From Harmothoe impar (taxonomy: Eukaryota > Annelida > Polychaeta > Phyllodocida > Polynoidae): a stretch of DNA of 64,000 nt. The position numbers and the translations under genes were made by a program. The stretch covers positions 19,273,166 through 19,337,165 of the forward strand of contig OX381717.1 in assembly GCA_947462335.1 (NCBI GenBank), written 5' to 3'. The notes under the pieces were generated by a model. The model saw only the letters and a program-made list of their open reading frames with translations. It searched no databases and had not been told where the DNA came from. The first letter of the stretch is position 1; each line of letters begins with the position of its first letter. Shown piece after piece: positions 1 to 8,712 of this stretch.

Positions 1-340
1 GAATTGCTCATGTCGCCTGTCACTATGATTTTTGGGCCTCATGTCACTTGTCATTAGGCCTCATGTCGTTTGTCGATTATAAGAAATGGCCATGTCGCCA
101 TGTCGAATTTGGTGGTCCACACCCATTATCAAGTGTCAGGGCATGTTGGCTGCTTGACCACATAGTCTGTCATCACCCTTGTTTCTGTGCCTTATCTAAA
201 CAGCCAATTAGTGGCCGCTAGCCGAGAGTACCTCCCTGGTCACCTCTCCTAAATCTGCTAGACACCTCACTGATAGGGGGGTGTGGGTCTGTGGGTCTGT
301 GTGTGTCTGTTCGGTCTGTGTGTGCACGCGTCTTGCACTC

Positions 341-427
341 TAGTCTTGCGGACCACTGTTAAGACTGTGGTTGGAGAGCGCGACATAGCCGCCCACTACA
401 CTCTCCAAACAGGGGTCCGCAAGACTA
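341..427. repeat. Perfect 14-bp stem with nested 8-bp stem (cruciform-capable)
   Basis: TAGTCTTGCGGACC at 341-354 is the exact reverse complement of 414-427. Inside it, TTGGAGAG (371-378) pairs with CTCTCCAA (401-408). The two-level hairpin lies in GC-rich DNA just after a GT-rich run (about 285-325). Function unknown; it may be internal structure of the surrounding transposon-like block. Confidence 0.6.
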
Positions 428-446
428 GGCCAGATCGCGCTCTTGC

Positions 447-479
447 TTAAAGGTGCACCTCAACTCAGTGCGCCTTTAA
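447..479. mobile_element. Tiny inverted-repeat element, TTAAAGGTGCAC family (copy 1)
   Basis: TTAAAGGTGCAC at 447-458 faces GTGCGCCTTTAA at 468-479. The same termini bound a longer copy at 22529-22609, so this looks like a deleted member of one MITE family. Confidence 0.5.
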
Positions 480-882
480 CAGCCGTCCCAAATAGGTGAA
501 GTTCCTGACGCGGCACAGCGCCTCCCACCAGTAGCCAATCAGCGCGCCGAACGCCGGACACACCCCCACCGTGTGAGCCTCTAAGTAGGTCACACGAATC
601 ATACTAAGATGCCGAGGTCTTCAGTCGGTTCGTCGCGACGGCCGCGAGCGATTGCGCGGTCGTCTAGATTCACTGCCTTGATTGGCAGAGGGGGGGGGCT
701 GATTACCCCCCGTCGGATGAATTGCGGCGAAACCATAATCAATTTTTCGCTGTTTTAGATAAAAGAGATCCAGAGCTATCCGCTCGTCCAAGAATTATTT
801 TTCTATCAGCCCGGGATCACCCTCAAATTAAGGCCTAAAGTCCAAAAACCCAAAATTTTTTCCCTATGGGATTTCAAGGTCT

Positions 883-1016
883 AAGCGTTTTTTGTAGCCC
901 CAAGGAGCAGCTCACGGGTTCGAACCCTGTAAACGCCTTGACGCGCTTTCGTCGCCTTAGGCGACGTGGCTAGACGTCTTGACTAAAACTTAGTGAGGGT
1001 TCGAACCCAGAACGTC
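883..1016. repeat. Two tRNA-like mini-hairpins with B-box sequence
   Basis: Two short units (883-939 and 973-1016) each hold GGTTCGAACCC, the T-loop/B-box of tRNA genes, enclosed by short complementary ends (AAGCGTTT with AAACGCCTT; GACGTCT with AGAACGTC). Neither has room for a D arm and anticodon arm, so they are not normal tRNA genes. They may be tRNA-derived repeat relics or chance palindromes. Confidence 0.3.
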
Positions 1017-2140
1017 CGTATTAGACGCCTAATTTCTACTAGCCCCGAAAACGAGAGTATCACATCTATATAGGTCAACCATGTTAGCCTTGGTTTAAGT
1101 GCGTGCAGAACCGTGTATTGTGCATTTATGCAGCATACAGATATGGAGACAGGCTGCTACAGTGTCAAATTGATCGACATTGTATGTAACTGGACATGAA
1201 GAAGGATAATTTTTACTTAGTTTTCTAAAAAAGAGGGTAGTTCTCGGTACTCCTCCAGCAGCAGTGGTAAAGGGGTCGGACAGGTACTTAACCCTATTTA
1301 TAGGGGCGCTAAGGTAGGGAGTTTGATAAATTTTTGAAAAATGAGTTAAAAAATACATATTGGTTCCATTAGTATAGATCCCTATGAGAGCTTTTCAGAT
1401 CTGTAAAAAATCAGGAGTTTCTATCCTGCCTAGATCCAGAAATATCATGGTGAATGCAACTGAACATATTTCCCATTTCTGTGATCTAGGCAGGAGAGGG
1501 GCACTTTCACAGCAGTTAGGGGTTCTGTAGCTCTAGCCCTCCTAGGCACCCTTCTAACTCAGACAGAACAGGTTAACTTAAAATGGCTAGGGACATCATT
1601 GAGCAGAGGCACATACATCTGGATTTCACATACGTCTTCAAGAACACAATTACCAACATCTCCATGGTAACAAGTTTTAACAACTCATATTTATTTATTA
1701 CATTTTGACATGAAGAATGTCACCATAATATTGTAGGCTACAGAAAACAGAGACTCTTATCTTTCTCCACTAATGGTTCCATTCATGTTGACTGCCATGA
1801 TATTGTGATTAAAATGAGGGGTTTGTGTTTTTTATAGCTCAAGAAATGAGGTCAAGGGGGGCTATTTTTATGCAATGCATCAGTGGGGGTGCTATTAGGA
1901 AGGGTTCATATTGGATCACAGAAACGGGCAGACTACAGCGTTATTCACATCTTTTGACAGGGACTTGGTTGGTTGTTGGGCTGCTTTACGCCCTAATTAA
2001 CAGCTGAGGTCATTTCAAGGGGGGTGATGGTGATCGAATCTATGGATGCCTGAAGGTGGAAAGCACACACCCTACACTTTTACCGAGGCAATGGTGCTGC
2101 TCAAAGGGTGTAGCGAGCTAGACTGGAGGATGTAATAACT

Positions 2141-2274
2141 AGGCGGCAGAGGGGCTAAAAAGACAATCACGTAGTAGTAGGTCTACTTGGATCTTGAGTA
2201 GCCGCCTTTGTGGTTATAATTACCTAGACTAGTTGGCTCTGCCAGCCTGGTCAAGTGAAAATTGGTAAGGAGAC
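2141..2274. mobile_element. Short dispersed repeat (MITE-like), copy 1
   Basis: This stretch matches 4251-4380 closely: GGCGGCAGAG, then AGACAATC.CGTAGTAGTAG, GTAGCCGCC, TAATTACCTAG and TCAAGTGAAA. GGCGGCAGAG near the start and CTCTGCCAGCC near the end are imperfect inverted copies, which suggests a MITE. Confidence 0.55.
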
Positions 2275-4250
2275 TATGAACTAAGCTAAGCTCGGATTTT
2301 AAAAATGGTCTATAAAAGTATAATAAAACTATAGCACCCTCTTAGATTTGATGATAAGACGCTGCCTACTAGGTATACGCATTTGTACAAGGGTATCATT
2401 GTGTATAAAACGCTCTTTTGGTACATCATCCCGACTCTACACGAGCACCATTTTCAACGACAGATAATGCTGTAGTTAGGGTGGCCGGAGGGTCGGCGTG
2501 AGGGCCCAGTGTGTATCTGATCCTATGTTAAATGACCCTTTTATGATATGCCCTCATTTTCGATTCAAAGCAGATAGACACTTCTAGTAATTTGTTATCA
2601 ACAGATCCTGAATGGGTCCATCCTATACAGGCTGGATAATGCATTATAAACTGTATTACATAATGTAATTCAGGGGCAATGTTGACAGACCTCAGGTTTT
2701 GAGTCTCCTTTAAGCTCATAACTGGGAAATCTCTTTAACCTGACCTTTGGGAGAATTTGCACTGGCTGATGGCAAATCCATGTATCAACGAGATTCCTTT
2801 TCTGTTTGAAGCATCTTGAATGCAGCTATCCCATGGAGGGTCCTATAACTACTTAGGATATTGTTATCTTTTTTGAGATAAGCCACTTAAATTGCGCATT
2901 TTCAGGGCTCATTTTTTTTTTTTTTTATAGAAATCTTTAATTGGTAGTTTACGGTAAATTACTGAATATAGAGATAAATCAAGTTAAAATAATGCATTTT
3001 GAATGGAAATGATACAATCTACCGCCAGCCAGCGTCAGAGCATCTGCTGGGGGTCATATGAGGACCTCAGACCCCAATCTCAAGTATTAAAATCATATAA
3101 ATAACACTAGAGGACACCTTCTGTCATACAGTTAGATAGAGAAATCTTAGTTCTCCCAATAGCCACTATAGCATGGCAGGGCTATAAGTAAGCCATGGGT
3201 ATGGCATGTCTTCTCTATACAGATCTTCAGATCTGTCAGAAAGGTTTGAGGAGTGAGGTATATGTAATCAGCTACAGTTAGTTACCTAGTTACTCTATCA
3301 ATATAACAGTGCTAATTTGTTAAATGCGAATATTGAGACATTCTAGACATACATAATACATGTGTGTCTAGTTTATTTTCAAAAATGCTCCGGCCACCCT
3401 ACTGTAGTGAATTTCCCATCTCAAGGCGAGCCTCGCGCTGGGTGGTGCTTATGTCTCGTAAGAGCTCCATCTCATAAGTATTAGTTACCATCACCTCACA
3501 CCCGTTTAACAACAGATTCAGGGTCTAATTATGGAGACCCTGGAGTAGGATTAACAATATATCCCAATGTCTGTGGTGGACATTTACGACATGCAGCCTG
3601 CCTCCTGGAGGTGATAGATCTGACCACAGGTCCGCAATATGGAGCTCCCCCTCTGAGAGTATCAAGGTTTGCGTATAGTCTCCTGCAGTTTAATCTGTTA
3701 TCTCCCCCTTTGTCGACCTCGCCAAAATCCTGGGAGATTCACTTTAAACCTAAGTCCTACCCTTTTTTATTCTTTGTTTATTGTGTGGCCCCTAAAGAGG
3801 GGCCGCGGTGTTGATTAATTACACCACATGTTAAGCAGCATGAGATCAAACCTCCCTCAAAAGCGTCAAGGCTCAAAGTCCTGTTGGACGGGAACCGTGT
3901 GTTGCTTTCGAGGACGAATGGTTGAGTGATCCGTTGCAGAATACCGATCCGTCAGAGGTTCTGACTTTATATAGCTTTTATATCGCTTTAGATATGGTGT
4001 AGTATTTTCAATCTCACTATAGTTTAGTTGATATTTCAAAGAATCTGCCTCATTCTATCAGAAATACACAACGTTGACATGTTTCTTATATTCAATATAT
4101 TAGAAGTGTGCTTTGTTGCTTATTATAGGTCATTATGCGTTTAAAATGTTCGCGAGTATCGTGGAAATGTACAAAAACCCTATTGTGGCGTCATCTGACG
4201 AAAAGAGCGGAGAACTATACTAGAGCATGTAATCGCCAGACCAGCAGGCG

Positions 4251-4380
4251 GCGGCAGAGTGGTCAAAAGACAATCTCGTAGTAGTAGGTCTACTTGCATG
4301 TTGAGTAGCCGCCCTTGTGGTTGTAATTACCTAGCCTAGTTGACCCTGCCGGCCTGGTCAAGTGAAATTAGTAAGGAGAC
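4251..4380. mobile_element. Short dispersed repeat (MITE-like), copy 2
   Basis: Second copy of the 2141-2274 repeat, same orientation, ending in the same AGTAAGGAGAC-type sequence. Its ends GGCGGCAGAGTGGTC and GACCCTGCCGGCC are imperfect inverted repeats. Differences are scattered substitutions, so the copies are not recent. Confidence 0.55.
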
Positions 4381-5493
4381 CACCCATTAACGTACTCCAC
4401 AGTCTTTAGACAGTTAAGACTATAGTCAAGACTGGAGAATTTGGCGAGACGCCCCTCTGGGAGGTCATAATCCTCAATGTTAGGTGTTAGCTCATTAACA
4501 TCAGATACCATATTAACAACCCATTTAAAATGTTCATTTTAATAGCAACTCACCCTATTCTGACAAAATCCTATTAGCAGGTAACCTCTGTATAAACCAT
4601 ACTGCAAACATCTGCTACTTCCAGCGTCTGCCTCGTGACTGATAGTGTACAACAAGACGAAGTGGGCAGAGATTAGAAAAAATGAGGCTCTTTATATAGC
4701 CGAGAGAGCAGCTAATCTGGATGTTCTAAGCTTGTTTTCACCTAGAGCCCCACCCTCTTCCAGAGAGAATCAAATCGCTTTTCACCTGAACCCTTCCACC
4801 CCTAATCCATCAGCATGAAAAGAGAGATAACGAGTGTAACGTGCGCTACATGTATATGGGATTATAGCTGGTGAAGAGATAAAGCCGAGTCACCTGTGTA
4901 TACAAAGACTACAGGGGGTGATTAACGCCAGGTGTGACGCGCCAGCCCGTGAACGGATTATCTTTTAAGCTGACGCTTAAATTCAACTAGCCAGCCGCCG
5001 TCCACACCACTCACTGCGGCAAGAGGAGGTGCTTTTGTTTTACACTTGAGTCGCTTACCACACGGTCTCTACCTCACAGACAGACACGCGCCCCCTGTAG
5101 CTTTTTTTTGTTTTTTTTTGTATACACACGCTAATCTCATAACCCCCTTATCCGTTATACAGGTAACGGGTATTCTCTTTTAAAATAGCTGCCAGTCAGC
5201 TTAGCTCTAGAAGCAAGAAGGTGTGTATAGGCGCCTTATAAGTCGGCAGGGGGTAAATACTAGTGAAAAAGGAAGGCAGGTGTGCAGGTAGCTTTTCTAA
5301 CAGACACGTGTGTGCACTAAGCTGCTTAAGTCTAAACCCTCCCGCAGTAGTCAGGCGGCATGTGAAAACTTACTTAACAGATCTCTTACATTGAGTAGAG
5401 TCTCTGTGCTGAGAGACTCTTTTCAGCCATTTTAAGAGGATTATCTAGGACAGGGTACATAAGGAGTGAAACGCCGAATAGCGGCTACTCAGT

Positions 5494-5634
5494 CTCGTGC
5501 AGCACAAGCAGCAGCATCTGGCAGCGGCTTCAGCAGCAGCTGCACGTGCAGCACAAGCAGCTGGCAGCGGCTTCAGCAGCAGCTGCACGAGCAGCACAAG
5601 CAGTAACATCTGTCAACAGCATCCGTGACATCGT

Positions 5635-5666
<32 letters not shown>

Positions 5667-5780
5667 TCTGTCAACAGCATCCCCCATGACATCGTCAGCA
5701 GCACAAGCAGCCAGCAGCTGCTGCAGCTGCTTCAGCAGCTGCTGCACGAGCAGTAGCACAAGCAGCATCCGTGACATCGT

Positions 5781-5816
<36 letters not shown>

Positions 5817-5935
5817 CTGTCAACAGTATCCATGACATCGTCAGCAGCACAAGCAGCCAGCAGCTGCTGCAGCTGCTGCATGAGCAGCACAAGCAGCACA
5901 AGCAGCAGCACCGACAGCAGCAGCAGCAGCGGCAG
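5494..5935. repeat. CAG/GCA-rich compound repeat
   Basis: About 440 bases of interrupted CAG with pure runs near 5635-5664 and 5780-5814. A longer unit recurs around them (CATCTGTCAACAGCATCC, then GACATCGTCAGCAGC), so short triplet expansion and duplication of a longer unit both shaped it. Frames on both strands are open only because of the triplet repeat (poly-Ala, poly-Leu, poly-Cys, poly-Gln) and have no gene context. Confidence 0.8.
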
Positions 5936-6220
5936 TGTGGACCACTAAATTCGAGATGAAGCCTAGTGACATTTGACATGAAGCTTGAAAAACATAGTGA
6001 CAGGTGACATGAACAATTCTTAAAATCGACATGAGATATGAGCATAATTAAGCGACATCGACATGCACCATGGCTATTTTTTAAGACAAACATCATATGT
6101 CATAGCCTCCTCATCCAAACCTCCACTAGTAGTGCTCTATAAGCGCAAGCTTTGCCTTAAGAGAGCTGTAGCTGTGAACCCTCTCCTCCCCCGTGCACAC
6201 AGGTGAATTATCAGAGTCAG

Positions 6221-6547
6221 CCAATGGTGCCAATACCACTCTCATACAAGGGTCAGGCGCTGCTGGACTATAATAGATGAGTCAAGGACTGTTCTACTGA
6301 GGGTCAAGCAGGCTAAGTCGGACATTCAATGACAGGCAGGTCTTTGGCAAACTTGCTTGAAAGTCTGGACAGCATTGACAGACTGGGGCATAAGGATCTC
6401 GCATGGTCAGACTTTTCAAGCAAGTTTGCTAAAGTCACGTTATTGAATGTCCGACCTAGCCTGACCCTCAGTAGAACGGTCCTTGACCCATCTATTATAG
6501 TCCAGCAGTGCCCGACCCTTGTCTGAGAGCGGTTTAGGTGCCATTGG
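6221..6547. mobile_element. Snap-back MITE with about 155-bp inverted arms
   Basis: The left arm from CCAATGGTGCC at 6221 and the right arm ending GGTGCCATTGG at 6547 are inverted copies over roughly 155 bases each, sharing CTGCTGGACTATAATAGATG, TTCTACTGAGGGTCA and GTCGGACATTCAAT. Almost nothing lies between the arms. A second, more diverged member of the family is at 26768-27156. Confidence 0.75.
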
Positions 6548-6740
6548 GTGCCTCTGATATTTGCCTCTGTGTAAGATGAGAAAAGGAGCTGTTGAAAGAC
6601 TATATTTCAAGCTAGAAAACTGTAATTGTATAGGAGAGAGACCTTGCTTATTTCTTATAAAGTTGTAAGATAGTCACATCATGATGCACATCATCATAAA
6701 CGCAATCATGATACATTTCATTGTAAGTAGACGAACCAGT

Positions 6741-6787
6741 AGACTCGCCTCTCTGCCCTCTAAAAGAGAGGGCAGAGAAGCGAGTCT
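6741..6787. repeat. 21-bp hairpin with a 5-base loop
   Basis: The stem runs from 6741 to 6761 (AGACTCGC, then CTCTGCCCTCT) and is matched by 6767-6787 with one mismatch; the loop is AAAAG. It is immediately followed by the C-rich tract. It may be a very short palindromic element or a terminator-like RNA hairpin. Confidence 0.6.
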
Positions 6788-6796
6788 CACTCTTAA

Positions 6797-6886
6797 AAAA
6801 CCCTTCCCCTCCCCCCCTCCCCCCCTCCCCCCCTCCCCCCCCATGCATCTTAAAGAGTGCCCCCCAGAGTGCCCCTCCCCCCCCTA
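6797..6886. repeat. C-rich tract (G-quadruplex potential on minus strand)
   Basis: Repeated C5-C8 blocks separated by T (about 6804-6842) and another C-rich block at 6861-6886. The minus strand therefore carries several closely spaced G runs. Unstable in sequencing; the length may be approximate. Confidence 0.6.
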
Positions 6887-6989
6887 AAAAAAAGAGCCAC
6901 ATTTTTAAATTATTTTTTAGCAAGCTTTCAGCTTGCTTTTTTTCTTTTTTAAAATTTATTTATCCATAAAAATCTCAAGTGACTTATTT

Positions 6990-7272
6990 TGAAATTCGCG
7001 CCAACCTAGTAGTCACGTGACCCCCTTAAGTAGGTCACTTCCAGTCACGTGACCTATTTGAATTTCCCGCCAACATGGTGGTCACGTGACCCTCTTAAGT
7101 AGGTCACTTCCGGTCACGTGACCTATTTGAATTTCCCGCCCAAAGGTCACGTGACCGGAAGTAGGTCACTTCCGGTCACGTGACCTATTTGAATTTCCCG
7201 CCAAAAGGGAGGCCTCTCATTAGCTGCTTTTGAATTTCCCGCCAAAAGGGAGGCCTCTGATTGGCTGCAGGT
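6990..7272. repeat. Minisatellite of E-box, E2F-like, CHR-like and ETS-like motifs
   Basis: A unit of about 62 bases is repeated with rearrangements. It contains GTCACGTGAC palindromes (CACGTG E-box core), AGTAGGTCACTTCC(G/A)GTCAC (ETS-like CTTCCGG) and TTTGAATTTCCCGCC, which joins a CHR-like TTTGAA to an E2F-like TTTCCCGCC. The last part repeats AAAAGGGAGGCCTCT and adds a CCAAT-type ATTGGCTG. It could be a promoter-like satellite; no gene starts nearby, so regulatory activity is only an inference. Confidence 0.6.
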
Positions 7273-7556
7273 CGATTGAGTAATAAACAGTACTTAACTA
7301 TAGTCCCGTTCCGATACATACAATACTACTAAGATTTGTTACGTTGAGTGAAATATGATATTACTTGGTTAGAAAGCTGTTTAATTCACTTAATTCTGCA
7401 GCAGAAATGAAAACAAACCAAGATGGCTTTAACAATAATGATGTGATGTCACAGGTCACTTTTTATGCATTGTTGTAAGGGTTTATTATTACTCTAAGCC
7501 TGTTATACTCTTGACATACATAAGGCTCATCAATATCGTTCAAAAAAGTCATACAG
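7273..7556. other. AT-rich spacer, nothing seen
   Basis: No gene, tRNA or clear repeat seen between the minisatellite and the first tRNA-bearing repeat. Confidence 0.4.
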
Positions 7557-7789
7557 GTGTAGGGGCACGGATTCTCCGTACCCTGGTGGTAAACCCGCAA
7601 GGGGGTATCACTCGGGTAATCCGCTCCCCTCTGTGCCATACTGATCCAGTAACGTGAGACACGGTCTATCTGATAGGACAAGGGGATGTAGCTCAGTGGT
7701 AGAGCGGTCGCTTGGCAAGCGGAGGGCCCCGGGTTCGACTCCCGGTGTCTCCAAAAACGTTGTTTTCGGAGAAACCGTGTCCCTCACAC
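7557..7789 (+). repeat. 233-bp direct repeat carrying a tRNA-Ala-like sequence, copy 1
   Basis: Identical by eye to 8228-8460, offset 671 bases. The unit consists of about 125 bases of unknown sequence, a 71-base tRNA-like sequence and a 37-base tail ending CCCTCACAC. DNA between the two copies (7790-8227) shares fragments with the DNA after copy 2 (for example ATCACTGGGAA.TCAG), so the original unit may have been larger and tandem. The pair sits just upstream of the LINE and may be its 5' untranslated region or promoter. Confidence 0.7.
7682..7752 (+). tRNA. tRNA-Ala-like sequence, anticodon GGC (copy 1)
   Basis: The 71 bases fold as a cloverleaf: acceptor GGGGATG with TGTCTCC, D stem GCTC/GAGC with loop AGTGGTA, anticodon arm GTCGC-TTGGCAA-GCGGA with a mismatch at 27-43, and a perfect T arm CCGGG-TTCGACT-CCCGG. 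A box TAGCTCAGTGG and B box GGTTCGACTCC are intact. The third acceptor pair is G-U, the known tRNA-Ala identity element. Anticodon GGC is normally absent from animal tRNA-Ala sets, which use AGC, so this may be a tRNA-derived repeat rather than a working tRNA. Confidence 0.6.
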
Positions 7790-8227
7790 TGGTGGAGACA
7801 CCGAGCATGCTCGGTGAAAAAATGTTGAGAAGTCGGCAGGTAGCGTTCTAACTTGCTGGGGATTGGCCACCTGCTGGCGGTTGGGAAGTTGGAGGAGCAG
7901 GTAGTGAAGAGTCGGTCTCCAGTACGGGTAGTTGGATACGCAGTTAGAGACTTGGTTACAACAATGATTGGCTGAATCGGTATGGTGTGGAAAACTTCCA
8001 TCACTGGGAAGTCAGGGTATCTCAACAACTGCTTGATAAAGCCCCATTGGGACCTTCGGTCTCCAGTGGGTGAGAATGCCTGGTTCTAGGTGCCTCTATA
8101 TACTCCGGGGGCTGGGACTCTCTGTAACTGCTTGATAAAGCCCCTTCTCAGAGGGAGAGAAAGCCCAGGGTTGGTAACCCCCCGGAAAATCCGAATATAG
8201 AGGACGTGATGGAAGCTGGTGGGGGCA
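7790..8227. other. Spacer between the tRNA-bearing repeats
   Basis: No protein gene. It holds a short direct repeat, AACTGCTTGATAAAGCCCC, at about 8026 and 8130, and a GAGCATGCTC palindrome near 7802. It is probably part of the same repeat system. Confidence 0.4.
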
Positions 8228-8460
8228 GTGTAGGGGCACGGATTCTCCGTACCCTGGTGGTAAACCCGCAAGGGGGTATCACTCGGGTAATCCGCTCCCC
8301 TCTGTGCCATACTGATCCAGTAACGTGAGACACGGTCTATCTGATAGGACAAGGGGATGTAGCTCAGTGGTAGAGCGGTCGCTTGGCAAGCGGAGGGCCC
8401 CGGGTTCGACTCCCGGTGTCTCCAAAAACGTTGTTTTCGGAGAAACCGTGTCCCTCACAC
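8228..8460 (+). repeat. 233-bp direct repeat carrying a tRNA-Ala-like sequence, copy 2
   Basis: Second copy of the 7557-7789 unit with no difference seen. It ends 252 bases before the first ATG of the LINE. Confidence 0.7.
8353..8423 (+). tRNA. tRNA-Ala-like sequence, anticodon GGC (copy 2)
   Basis: Identical to 7682-7752, including A and B boxes and the G3-U70 pair. The identity of the two flanks shows that the whole 233-bp unit was duplicated, not the tRNA alone. Confidence 0.6.
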
Positions 8461-8712
8461 AGGTTATTATCTTGGTAGTCGAACGCAGCCAACAATGGAA
8501 GACTAACCCACGATTACGAGGGGAGTTTTCTAGCTTCTAACGACTCTTCAGGACAGCTATCTCTTTTCTGTTGTGTACACTTGTTACATGAACAACCCAA
8601 GAGCAGGAAGAAACCCCACATAGGACCCCTATCACTGGGAAATCAGCATCCCGAGAAATTTTTTGTCCGACTGACAGAAAGCGGTGATCCTCTTGTCATT
8701 TAGTAGGTCACC
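8461..8712 (+). promoter_or_regulatory. Presumed 5' untranslated region of the LINE
   Basis: 252 bases between the second tRNA-like repeat and the ORF1 start. The start context, GGTCACCATGGCG, is close to the Kozak consensus, which supports 8713 as the true start. No TATA box seen. Confidence 0.35.

Larger units (their letters stand above)
1017..5493. other. Interior of the left block, no gene seen
   Basis: Open frames here are short and lack codon structure or recognisable domains. Apart from the repeat pair at 2141-2274 and 4251-4380, a poly-T run near 2912-2927 and T-rich stretches near 5103-5120, I see no feature I can support. Confidence 0.5.
1..6100. mobile_element. Large non-autonomous DNA transposon-like block with inverted ends
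   Basis: Bases 1-125 and about 5936-6018 are inverted copies of one another: the reverse complement of the left end runs GTGTGGACCAC..AAATTCGA, then TGACA/GACATGA repeats, and the right end reads the same from 5936, apart from a gap of about 35 bases. Both ends are rich in short GACATG and TGACA units. No transposase-like reading frame is present between them. I infer a roughly 6-kb element mobilised in trans; the left end continues outside the window and the right boundary (6018-6100) is approximate. A plain inverted duplication is the alternative. Confidence 0.5.

Noticed and set aside
1825..2007. 60-codon plus-strand frame
   Set aside because: Length expected by chance; no domain, signal or neighbour supports it.
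5634..6096. Open frames of poly-Ala, poly-Leu, poly-Cys or poly-Gln on both strands
   Set aside because: They arise from the CAG triplet repeat; every frame is open and none has a domain or splice context.
6329..6526. 65-codon frame at 6.3-6.5 kb
   Set aside because: Falls wholly within the inverted arms of a MITE.
7463..8540. Short open frames on both strands around the tRNA-like repeats, duplicated at 7.5-7.8 and 8.1-8.5 kb
   Set aside because: They are identical because the DNA repeat is duplicated; they run across the tRNA-like sequence and are not proteins.
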